Part shown: piece after piece, positions 21,715 to 32,347 of the stretch
How positions within the stretch are numbered: the stretch's first letter is position 1
Layout of the letters: each line of letters opens with the position of its first letter
Source of the DNA: Breviolum minutum Mf 1.05b.01
Taxonomy: Eukaryota > Sar > Dinophyceae > Suessiales > Symbiodiniaceae
DNA: 64,000 nt
NCBI GenBank assembly: GCA_000507305.1
Contig: DF239097.1
Span: forward strand, 124,001-188,000
Direction: 5' to 3'
Notes under the pieces: generated by a model
What the model saw: the letters and a program-made list of their open reading frames with translations, nothing else
The model's database searches: none
Told to the model about the DNA's origin: nothing
Program-made: the position numbers and the translations under genes

Positions 21715-24700
21715 TTCAGCGTTCGGCTACCAGAAGGACTTACGGTACTGTTGCTGACAGAGCTGTTGAGGCAGATGATGAGAGCGATGACGAATTGCTG
21801 TCATTTATTCAGACCGGCGCCCAGAGGCGGCTGCGACAACAGGGCTTGTTTTCGGCTGTGGATCCCCATGTCTCTGACCGCTGGTGTGATAAGCAGTCTG
21901 AAACAAGCCCTGGTTGTACTCTAGCTTCTGACCCCGATCTGCCTTTTGACAGTGTTTCTTCGTCCTCGCTCTCTCATGCTGCTGTCAAAGAAGCCCACGA
22001 TCCTACTCCACCTTTTGATGATTCCACCAACAGTGTTGAAGAGCCGGTTGTCTACTTGAACTTTCAAAAGGCAATTCTGGCATACGAACGTATGGACTCA
22101 CACCTATTTTTACCAGTTTACGATCTCGATGCTGATTGGCCTTGGAAGCCTGAGAGTATCCCATGGATCCAACTTCCGTGGTGGACCCCCGGGCGATTAG
22201 CCCAGCAGATCTATGTGTACTTTGATGGTTCAGCGTCACGAGACCGAGAGCAAGCTGGTTGTGGTGTTGCCGCCTTCGTCTACGACGATGAGTGGACCTT
22301 TGCTGGAGCCATTTCAGCACAACTCCCTGCCGGCACTACTTCCTATGGAGCTGAAGCTGCCGGTTCAGCACTGGCTGTGAAGTTCATCTATGACATCTTG
22401 AAGCTTGCCTCCATTTACGGCAATGTCCTCCCTGAAATCTGGTTATGCTATGACTCTACCAGTGTTGGAGAACAGACAATTGGAAACTGGGAGGCCAGGC
22501 AACAACCCCATTTGATGAGAACTTTGAGGAGTCTACTGATTCTCATCGAGCAGCGCTTCCAGGTTCATGTGAACCATCACCATATCTACGGCCATTCAGG
22601 TGACCCTGGAAATGAATTGGTCGATACACTCGCTTGGAAGGCCGGTCAAGGAAACCCGTTGGTCGATGCGAAGCACTTCTTGGATTGGATCCAAACCGAA
22701 GACTTCGTCTCTGATTTCTCTTGGGCATGGTTTCTTTTCCGTTCAGATGTGCCATTGCATTGGCACGGATCTCAACTCGTGCTCCCAGCTGGACCCAGCA
22801 CGAGTCCCTCAAGTGAGGTTGTTCAAATACCTCAGCACACTTTGACGCCAGTTGTTTGTGACCTACATCTATGCCTTGCTACACTCAATGTTTTGACGCT
22901 CAAAGGCAAAGACTCTCTACAACATGGGCTCCAAGGACCCACCCGTCAACAGGTTGTTCTCCAACAACTCTTTGACGCTGGCGCCAACATTTTCGCTTTA
23001 CAGGAGACACGACAAAAGCGACAAAGCTCTGCAACTGATGAGCGGTACATCCTTTTTGCGAGTCCTGCTACCACCCAAGGTCATTTCGGAATCACCGTCG
23101 GCTTCGATAAACTACGGCCACACGGAACGATCACGGATCCGGATGGTCAGTCCAGAGCAGTTCTTTTTCGAAAAGAGCATTTCTCCATTATCAGCAGAGC
23201 GCCACGTTTTCTCATTATCAAGGTCCACTCACCGGCACTGCGTTGCATTGTCATTGCGGGCCATGCCCCTCATACTGGCACTACCGTTGATGATTGCCGA
23301 AGTTGGTGGGAGGAACTTGGGCAACAGATCCCGCACCGACTCTTGCATTGGGACCGCATCGTCCTAACCGATGCAAATTGTCGACTGGGACACTTTCCTT
23401 CTGAATGTGTGGGGCCATGGCAAGCGGAGATTGATACGGCTCATTCAGACGCTTTTCATGACTTCCTTCGTCAAGAGCAGTTGTGGCTTCCGGCTACTTT
23501 CCAGGAATGTCATTCTGGGAACTCAGGAACCTGGCGACATAATAATGGAAGTTGGTATCGTGGAGACTATGTGGCAATCCTTGAACGTTGGTTTTACCAG
23601 GACTGCAGTTCTTGGATTTCCGAGGACGTTGATGCTTCACTGGCAAAAGAAGACCATCGTGCAGCCTTCGTGCAACTACGAGCCACAAGTGAGTTCATCA
23701 GCAAGTCAACGAAGCAGGATTCTCCCTCCTTTGACGAAGAGGCCTTGCTTTCAGCAATCGCTGCTCACTATCCGGATATCTCTTACAGCATTCGAACCGG
23801 ACCAATTCCCAGCTGGGACACTGATGTCCATACACACGTCCAGCAGCTTTCAGCTAGCCTGACCTCTACACTTGCCTTGGTTTATGAAAAACCGCCACCA
23901 AAACCTCGCAAGACCACTATGAGACCTGCTACCTGGGAGCTAGTTACTATGAAACGCTCTACTCGAAATGCCCTGAGTGAACTCCAGCAGCAGCAGCGAT
24001 GGAATTTGCTTCGTGCAAGCTTCACTGCTTGGGCTCACGGGCCACTTTCTCATACTGAATGTGCAGAGTTTTCTACCATTATGGCGGATCTGGACATTGC
24101 AATTGCCAAGGATTTGATGAGATTCCGTGAACTTGGCCGACAAGTTACAGCTGCCATTCGGGCTGATGATGTAGAGTTCTTTACCAATCTTTCGTTGGAG
24201 GCCTCTGAATTCATGGAGCCGCAGCAGGCAAAGCGTTTCTGGCATGTTGTTCGACGCTCTCTCCCGCAGCACAAGCAGAGGCGGCACAACCCTGCGCCCA
24301 TGACCCTCCATCATTTGGAGGATCAGTGGTTGCCCCACTTTCACCAGCTCGAGTGCGGCAAGGTCACTACCCCTCGAGAGCTTGTTCGAGGTTGCCATCA
24401 GTTCCAATTGCAGAGGATGCCGGCGGATGGTACTGCTTTTGAACTATCAGATTTTCCGGCCTTGCCTGAACTTGAAGCCGCTTTTCGTTCAACCAAGGCC
24501 AACCGTTCGGTGGGTTTTGACGCAACACCCTCAGGAGTCTACCGGGCTGCGGCACCCCCTCTGGCCAGAGCATTCTTCGACTTGGTGCTCAAGACCTTTC
24601 TTTGGGGAGCGGAGCCAGTTCAATGGAAAGGTGGACCCATGGCGGTTATCGCAAAAAAGCCTGACTGGTCTATGGCCAGGAACTTTCGTGGGATAATGTT

Positions 24701-27028
24701 GCTGCCATCAGGGTCTAAGAGACTTCATGCCATGTTACGGGAAAGGCTCCTTCCACTCTTCAAGCCAGTGCGACCCATGGGTCAGATTGGAGGATTCAAG
24801 CACCAACAAACCCCCTTTGGATCTCAAGCCATACGTACTTTGGCACGGTCGCTGACGACCAAAGGTTACAGTGTGGCTGTCCTCTTCATTGATCTTTCAG
24901 AGGCTTTCCATAGGTTGGTTAGGGAACTGGTGACTGGAGTTGTGAATGACGACTATGCCCAAGAGATTTTACAGTCGGTGCAAAACAGTGGTATTCATCC
25001 CAGCGGTCTACGTCAATGGTTGCAAGTCCCTGGACTTCTTCAACGATTGGGCTGCTCTCCGCTATTGGTGAAGCTACTTCAAGACATTCACCACCATACG
25101 TGGTTTGCTTTGCAACACCATGAGCTGCCCTCGCAGACCCTTCGAGGTACGCGGCCAGGAAGCCCGTTGGCCGATGTCATCTTCCACCTACTCATGGTCG
25201 ACTGCTTGGTTGAAGTGAATGACTGGATTTCTTCGAATTTGGCCTATGCGACCATCCTTGAAGAGAACGGTATTGTCTTCGATTCGGTTTGCTGGGCAGA
25301 TGATTTGGCGATTCCTTGGGCCACCTCTCAAGCCACCGAGTTGGCACCAGCAGTCCAGAACCTGCTACGTTTTGTCAGACAGACCTTCGCTCGCAAAGGT
25401 ATGAGTCTCAACATGGCTCGAGGGAAAACCAGTGTTGTGGCTCACTTTGTCGGCAACGGTGCAAAAGAAGAAAGGTCCAGACTGCAACTTACACAAGAAG
25501 GCGGCGAGTGGGTCCATTTTGGGACAGATGAGCTTGTTTGGCTCCACTATGTGCCAACCTACAAACATCTTGGTACCATCTTCAGTTCTACAATGGACTT
25601 GGACCATGAGATCCGCTCTAGGATTGGGGTTGCCTATTCTTCATTCCAGTTGATTGCCAAGAATGTTCTATGCAACCGCCATCTACCACACAAGGTAAGG
25701 TTGAAGCTTTTTCGTGCCCTGGTTCTTTCGAAGCTCTTCTATGGAGCAGGTTCATGGACTCCCTTGGCGGCCACTACCTTGAAAAAACTACGTGTTGCGG
25801 TCGCAGGCATGGTAAGACGGATCCTTGGCCGTGGTACGGATTTCTCTTCCCATACAGCTACGTCGACTACTTTCCTACAGGCAGGACTCTTGGAGCCGGA
25901 AGCCTACATCGCCTTGGAACGCCTTCGCTACGCTGCAAGCCTATATGTCCATGGTTGGAAGGAACTCCATCAGCTCTTGCTCGTCGAAGAAGGGGTACGC
26001 AAAGATTCATGGCTGGCGGGGCTCAATGATGCTATCCAGTGGTACAATGAGATCATGCTCCCCAAGGACGAGATCCCGAGTTCTCTTGACGAGCTGATTA
26101 CCTATTGGCATCGTACCACAACCAATTGGAAGAGGCAATTACGCAAGCTTGCCCATCGGCACCTGCATCAGGAACTGCTCATTGACAATGTGGTGCAACA
26201 ACACAGAGTCCTTTTCCGCACCCTGAAAAATGCAGGGGCTCAGTTCGAGCCGGATCCCTTCGAGACGGTTGGGTCCCAACTGTCCTACGAATGTCCCTGT
26301 GGACGTGTTTTCTCTACAGGCCAAGGCCTTGCCCTTCACCGCAGGAAGGTCCATGGGATATATGCTCCAGAGCGACCCTTTTTGCAGGGGGCGACCTGTC
26401 CCTCGTGCTTACGGCACTTTTGGACAACTCAGAGGTTGCAACAACACCTCGCTTACATTCCAAGGCGTGTGGGTTTTAACCCATGCTTCTTCGCCCTGAG
26501 TTCCCAAGGCTACCACGCAGACTATGAGCAGGTCTCCTTTCCAAAATTTGTGCAAGGTCTACAGCGTGTTGAGGCGCTGCCGGTTTGTGGGCCGCAACCT
26601 CTCCAGTTATCAACTTTGGCTCGCACCAAAGAACGTTGGCAAAAGGAGCTCGACGAACTTCTGGCCCTAGAGGAGGTTGTCGCAGTGCCAGCAAATAGCA
26701 ACCGGGTGGCGGAGGACCTTCACCTTGCATGGACATCGACAACTCAGCGGTGGTTCACGGACTTTGTGGCAGCTCAGCACGATCCGGAAATGGCGATTCT
26801 ACTTCCTGACCTTTGGGTTGATACCTTTGTGGATTGGGTGGATGATTTTGACACCTGGGTTCAAGATACTTTCCTGGCCTGGGGTGACAATGCTCTGCCT
26901 TCAACTCTAGCAGGCTGGGAAGATGGTGAAGCGGAACCGTTGGTCGAAGAGGTCTACTACAAGTTTGTGCTCGATCTTAGGCGCTTCCAAAACACATCTC
27001 GGATCAGTGAATTGAAAGGATGGTTGCA
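21576..27028 (+). CDS. LINE ORF2: RNase H, EEP endonuclease, reverse transcriptase, C2H2 fingers (3' cut by N)
   Basis: The frame is open from 21576; the first start-like codon is GTG at 21639, and residue numbers below count from there. An RS-rich start (SRSRSRSRD) is followed by a type-I RNase H at about 192-335: D196 (YFDGS), E239 (GAEAAG), D272 (CYDST), D329 (NELVD). The EEP/APE-like endonuclease spans about 412-680: N417 (TLNVLTL), E456 (LQETR), AGHAPHTG, TDANC, H673 (KEDH). The reverse transcriptase spans about 1000-1260: motif A D1085 (FIDLSEAF), motif B RGTRPGSPLAD, motif C D1221-D1222 (WADDLA). Zinc fingers start near 1552. All catalytic residues I can place are present, so this copy could encode active enzymes. 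RNase H in front of the endonuclease differs from the usual endonuclease-RT-RNase H order. The last residues before position 27065 come from sequence after the N and do not belong to the protein. Confidence 0.9.
25059..27028 (+). repeat. Right arm of the 1,970 bp inverted repeat
   Basis: Exact-register reverse complement of 18228-20197. The outer end abuts the N at 27029, whereas at the matching point of the left arm (18228) the element sequence runs on without a break into the C-terminal domain. Confidence 0.95.
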
Positions 27029-27029
27029 N
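27029..27029. other. Single N, probable contig join
   Basis: ORF2 is cut at this base. The following sequence (TTGCGATGTTCC...) has no relation to the element. It marks the start of piece 3, which has different repeat content. Confidence 0.9.
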
Positions 27030-27492
27030 TTGCGATGTTCCATGATGTTCCAAGCATCTTTCTAAGACATATCTTTATCTCTCGAAGCGGGTCCTTTCAG
27101 TTCCTCATTCCAACGAAATGAGTATAATGAGTATCATAATGCCAAGCTTCATACTCAGACCACCATTTCCAATTTTCATCAAGCCATCCAGTTGAAATGC
27201 CCAAGTACCTTACCGGCACGACACCTGTGGCATGTACACCTCAAGCCTTTTCCACTGCACGATTTCTTCAGCTTGATCCCCGACCCACTCCGAGGTGCCA
27301 AAAGTCCGTCTGCACCAAAAGGAAAAGGCCAAGCGGCAACAAGGCACCAGAGCTACCATGCCTTGGTACTTCCAAAGAGGCTAATGAGACCGGCCAAGTC
27401 ATGGACTGTCAAAATATGTCGCATTCAATGGACACAAACACCATCTATATGGCAATCTGTGGTTGCTATCCGGGAGGCGGCTGTGCTCTTAC

Positions 27493-27599
27493 CATCACAG
27501 GAAGGCCTAGTTCTGACTCGCGCATAGCCTGGGCCAAAGTAGCCTCACAAATTTCAACATGTGCATTTGAGGCAGGACGCAGGATAAGTGGTTTGGAGT
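27493..27599 (-). CDS. Candidate internal exon, unknown protein
   Basis: Bounded by a pyrimidine-rich acceptor (TTTCTGCCCAACTTGTCTAG) and a consensus donor (GTAAGA). The 107 nt between them encode two carried-over bases plus 35 codons (SKPLILRPASNAHVEICEA...), an amphipathic, helix-like stretch. No family recognised. The match of both splice sites to open frame is the main support. Confidence 0.45.
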
Positions 27600-28482
27600 C
27601 TAGACAAGTTGGGCAGAAAGGAGTAAGGAGGCGAGGGAAAACCACATCTATCCCCCGGCATGTATTTCTCCACCTGTCTCTTTCTGGTGCGCGAGAGAAA
27701 GAGAGTGAAGAGGGCGAGCCGAAAAAAACAAGCCAGATTCTCAATCATTCTTAATGAAGAATCATGAAGAAAGAAACTGATCAACTGCCCTGTACAACTT
27801 ACCTGCAGATGATCCAAAACAGGTGACCCAAGGCTCCAAATTTAAGACATTGATGACTTGCCTTGAGTGTCTCTATGATGAATATTCTTGCATTGTCAAC
27901 TTCAAATTTGCCAGCATATCCTCAACATAACATACCAGAAAATCCGTATGAGTCGCTGCAATTTTTTTGGTCTCAGAAAATTCCATCCACAAATATCCAG
28001 CCTGACTATCCCAAGATGGACTGGGTGAGGTGGCTCCAATACCAAACCTTACCGCCAAACAAAACAGCAAAATGACGTTCAAACGCTCAAGTCGCCAACG
28101 CTGCTGGGCTTCTCGTAGAACCGGATCCATCCCACGTCTTGAAGTGTAGTGTAATACCTGGCAGGCGGGCAACAATAGCGACAAAGCATAGATCCTGCCC
28201 CGACATATGGAGAAGTTGAAGTACGGATCCAGGATCCACATCATTGGGTCACTCATCAAAGGGCATCACACACTTTCGCCAGGGTAGATCTGAATAGCCA
28301 TTGTAACCTCGACTTTTCGTTGCGTCGAGGGGACATGTCAACCAGATTTGGATGACAGCGGCAGTGGTCCAAGCCCAACTTGACACCAGCAAAGCCATTC
28401 TCTACTACCAGTTACTACTCTTCAGCCAAGAATCAACTCACAATTGGCTGGTGGGGGTTTGCAGTTGCTCCCATGTACGTAT

Positions 28483-28624
28483 CTACTCTGCTGGTTGTTT
28501 TGCCAAGCAGCTGGAGTAGATGGGCCACACATTCTTCGCATTCAACTTCACGGCCAAGCTTCTAAGAAGTTGTAGTTTGGCGCGGTACTGGGCTAAGCCC
28601 TCTGCCTCTAAGGCAACATATTTG
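28483..28624 (-). CDS. Candidate exon, unknown protein
   Basis: Preceded by a strong acceptor (TTTTTTCTCAG). Encodes KYVALEAEGLAQYRAKLQLL and a further helical, basic segment, then Trp and Cys before a TAG. Either a terminal exon or one ending at a GTAGAT donor just before the TAG. No family recognised. Confidence 0.4.
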
Positions 28625-28978
28625 CTGAGAAAAAACTTTGTATGAATCTTACTGTGAAGGTCAAGCATTTAGAAAGATGTACAGTATTTTTACAGTAAAG
28701 ATCAGTACAGCTACAGTATTTGGAATCTCACTTAAGGCGTATGATGCCTTTGAAGACTTCTTTTAGCTGATGGTTGCGTTGCCATGTGTCCACTCTAGAT
28801 ATGGCGAAGCTGATGTAAAATGCGAGGTTCAATCGTCAATCAAGGGACTGTCATTTCATGACAACTGTCAACTGCCAAGTGTCTCCAGTATGAACATCTG
28901 CACTGCAATTTCCTGCCGTCCCTCCACAATAGAGATAGTCAGTTTCATCAAAGAACACTGCCTTGGATCAATCAAAGA

Positions 28979-29194
28979 TCATCCTCTCAATGACATGTTG
29001 GTCTCCAAGATTAATGCTGCGACTCTCATCCAAGACACCTGCACATTAGCTTCGCGAATGATTTCGGCTGCAACCTCGTTTAAGAACCATTCACTCACCC
29101 GTGGGTTGCTGAAGTTCCAGTAGGGGCCCGAATTGTCGAAGTTATCCCAACCTCGGTCGAAATCGTCGTCGAAATGCTGGGATTCGTTGGCCAA
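28979..29194 (-). CDS. Candidate exon, acidic and Trp-rich
   Basis: Frame with SQHFDDDFDRGWDNFDNSG followed by EWFLNEVAAEIIREANVQ, unlike random translation in its charge and aromatic pattern. Two internal GT donors (GTGAGT after the FSNPR segment and GTGTCT after NVQ) leave the 3' edge uncertain. Confidence 0.35.
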   Translation of the reverse strand: MANESQHFDDDFDRGWDNFDNSGPYWNFSNPRVSEWFLNEVAAEIIREANVQVSWMRVAALILETNMSLRG

Positions 29195-32100
29195 CCCCGT
29201 CCATCAGCCAAGCAGCAAATCTTCCCATCCTTGTTATGCAAGAACATGTCCTGGACGGGGTTTTAAGCAAACTTTTAAGAAAACACGGAAAAAAAGTGCC
29301 AAAGTTGGATTCATGATTCATGTTGGCTAATATATGCTAAAATTAATGAGATGGATGAATCCATCTCCACAGAAAACAAAGGGCCAGAAGGCAACAAGCT
29401 GAATGCCCTACTGTAAAATCAAGAAGGGACATCAAGCAGCATTGTTTTGAACAACGCAAGCTGCGCCCTTCCGAAATGTTGCACAACATTGACCGACAAA
29501 TCTGACTGTCGAAACAAGGCACTCGATTGTTTGGATCATGAAATGCAGCCGCTGAGGTGGTGAAGTACCACTCCTTAGATAGGAAACAATCAAGAAAGAA
29601 TGAGAAACAAATATCGGCATAATATAGGCACCTGGGTGGCAAGAAATATCAAGAAATTGGTGTGCATCCTAAGCTGGTTTCCTTGCGCCGAGGCTCTGCC
29701 ACTTCCAAATGGCGGTAGACAAAGAGGGCCTGAAGCTACCGGGCAACCGAAAGCTATGGCAGCTTTCGATGCAGTTTGGTTTAAGTCAATTCAGGACATC
29801 ACAATTCAAAACTTCAGGTAGCTGGGCAGAAGTCAAAATCGCAACAAATGATTCCAATGGTCCACTTTCGTTGAGCAGGAACGTCTCAAATCTTTTCAAG
29901 CAAACATCTTGTGGCCTGCAGCCGTTTCTGTGGACTCGGAGGTGTAATCTCCATATAGGTTGCCATTCTTGAAGCCATCTGAGCTAAGGAAACCTTCCAA
30001 AAAAAAACGGGAAAGGGAAGCGGAAAACGCAGGGGGTTCTGTTAAACAGAACCATTGCAGTGCCTTTTCTTAATATGATTTTCATGAACCTATGTCACTA
30101 TGGAAAAAAGGAAATGCCACTAAGAGCTGGAGGCCCGGCCTCTTGCTGGAAGTATTGCCACCTGCTAAGAGCTGGTAAACTCATAGTGGAAACAATGGAC
30201 GCAGCAATCCCCCTGCCTGTCAGACCCCACTGAGTGGTAGTTCTGCTGCCAGCCCCAACCAGCCACTTGATGCTGGGCAACGAAAGGCAACCAGGATGCA
30301 TTTTCCTTAAGGATGGCAGGAAGCAGGAAATGGAGCTAGGTCAGCTAACAATCATTTTCAATTCTTGCTGGTCCCGGCACCATATCAACCTCTTTGTCTG
30401 CTGAGTATTTGGTTCAGGCAAATTGCCAGACCAAGTGGCTAGTCCACTCTCATTGGCACCAAAGTAGAACGCTGGGAAGGAACTGAAGCCCTAACGAAGC
30501 GGCAGGAATCTCCAGCACATGAGCCCACGGGTGTGGACTTGGCACAATGATGTACTGTAATAGCCTTCATATCAATCAGACCTAGTCAAAACATATCAGC
30601 GCAAATGCTGTCTAGCCGCTACTTGGTCTCAAGGTTGTTAAATGTTATTAACACCTCTTACATCATCACATCATCTCGTTTTAATGCATAACCTTTCCGA
30701 CATGGCTGAGCTTGTTGGAAACTCTGCTCTTGGGTGGCCATCAAGGCCTCATAGTTCCAGGGCGGCTTTGGCCCCTTGTATGGGCCCAATGCCCATGCTG
30801 GCAATGCGGTTTCAAGGACCTGAAGAGTACAAAATTCCAGAGCTGAGGGCTGAGAAGGGCTTCAACAACGAGTAGGAGCCGAGTGGCTAGAAACCAAATC
30901 CCGAGAGCCATGGCCACGTTTCAAAAGAGAAATTCTCTATGGTGGCATCTTGTGAACCAGAACCAAAGGCTGCAGCATTTCCAGACTTGACAAGTCTTGG
31001 CAGTTGAATATGTAAAGTCCATCACAGCCTATCGAAACCTTCCACATCTTACCAGTATCACATTACGTCCTAGAAAGTACTAAAAAACGTTTATATACAT
31101 TTATACGTACATGCACTACATCTTGCTGCCAAGGTATGCAATCAAATTGCCCAATTTAGCTGGTGGAGCCCGGTGTGCAGCAAATTGGCGGCCACAGTTT
31201 GAGCCACCTAGGAGCACCTGCAGCCAAATGGGTCTTAGTTACCAAGTTGGAACTTGCACAGCCACTGCCTGCAACATCCAGCCTGATGGGGAAACTTTGA
31301 TAGCAAGTGTGTGATATCGCCCCGCGTCATGAACCTTAGCAAGTATAGGATTGGGTAACTCCCAGGGCTGTAGGGGAGGAAGTGCACCAGGCGCAAGGCC
31401 GGGAACAGATCAAGCACAAAAGCAGAAAACAGGCAGCTTGGCAGAGACTGAAAAAACTTGCCAAAACAACAAACGCAACTAACTGAGAGGCTGACAAAGG
31501 ACGGAGTGCATGTGCATAGCCCTCGAGGAGAGGACGACGACGCGTCAGCATATCCTCATGAGCATGCCCACAAACCCTGATGGAACATGATGCAGCAGTT
31601 GGTCACCCTAAACTCCTAAACCTGAACCCTTGATGAAACATGCACCTTAGAAGTTGTTGCGCTCCGCAACCCCACCAATCCAAACTTTGAAATTCATAAT
31701 GATGGCCTCCGTGACTGTTGAGGCAGATGATGCTGCGGAGTAGGTGATTCCAGACCTGGCCAAGCAGTTCTTAAAGCGTTTGCCTGCTGCTGTTCAGCAC
31801 CATGAAATCACGGCCATGGCAGCATGCAAGGGCTCTGACCACATGGATGATTGCAGGGCCTCAGGTGAGAAGTGAGAAGAATTTCAAAACAAATAGAACT
31901 TGAACTTACCCCAAAAAATTCGTTGCAATCACAGTGGTAAAGACTGTGGTCCAAGCAAAGGAGCCTCCCCCAGCAGATGAAGCTGAGTCACTTGAACCTC
32001 CGTCTGACCTGGCAGTGTGTTGAGGTGTTGAGACAACTTGGGTCGATCGAGCACCATTGACCCGTTGCTAAACAAGCCCAGGTAGACTTCACTGAGGCTG

Positions 32101-32215
32101 CCAAGATTCGGCCTGCACCTTCCATCTCCAGGCCCTGAAAGTGATGGAAAATGAATGTGAATGATGATGCAAATCGCACACATCAATGATTCAAGCAGCA
32201 TTTTTTGACCATCAC

Positions 32216-32347
32216 TCATCCAGCAACCAAGCCCCGCACGCTTGCGACGCTTGAGGCGTCAGATTCTCCATCCAAATCTGCCAGTGCTCGCTGCACCTGC
32301 CCTGAATCCTTTGATGCAGGGGAACCACCGCCATCAGACCTGATCAT
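32216..32347 (-). CDS. Candidate exon, Ser/Asp-rich
   Basis: Minus frame MIRSDGGGSPASKDSGQVQR followed by ALADLDGESDASSVASVRG, a low-complexity acidic and serine-rich composition. A good acceptor (CCATCACTTTCAG) for a next exon lies just downstream at 32134. The opposite strand is also open, so the strand choice rests on composition and neighbours. Confidence 0.3.
   Translation of the reverse strand: MIRSDGGGSPASKDSGQVQRALADLDGESDASSVASVRGLVAG

Larger units (their letters stand above)
20200..27028 (+). mobile_element. 5' and central part of the LINE (piece 2)
   Basis: Plus-strand element sequence from an ORF1 already open at the N (20200) to the N at 27029, where ORF2 is cut after SRISELKGWL. 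The same residues occur uninterrupted in the minus copy and continue there to the natural stop. Neither element end is present in this piece. Confidence 0.9.

Noticed and set aside
27029-27065. C-terminal residues LRCSMMFQASF after the N in the LINE ORF
   Set aside because: Sequence after the N is unrelated to the element; the inverted copy shows the true continuation.
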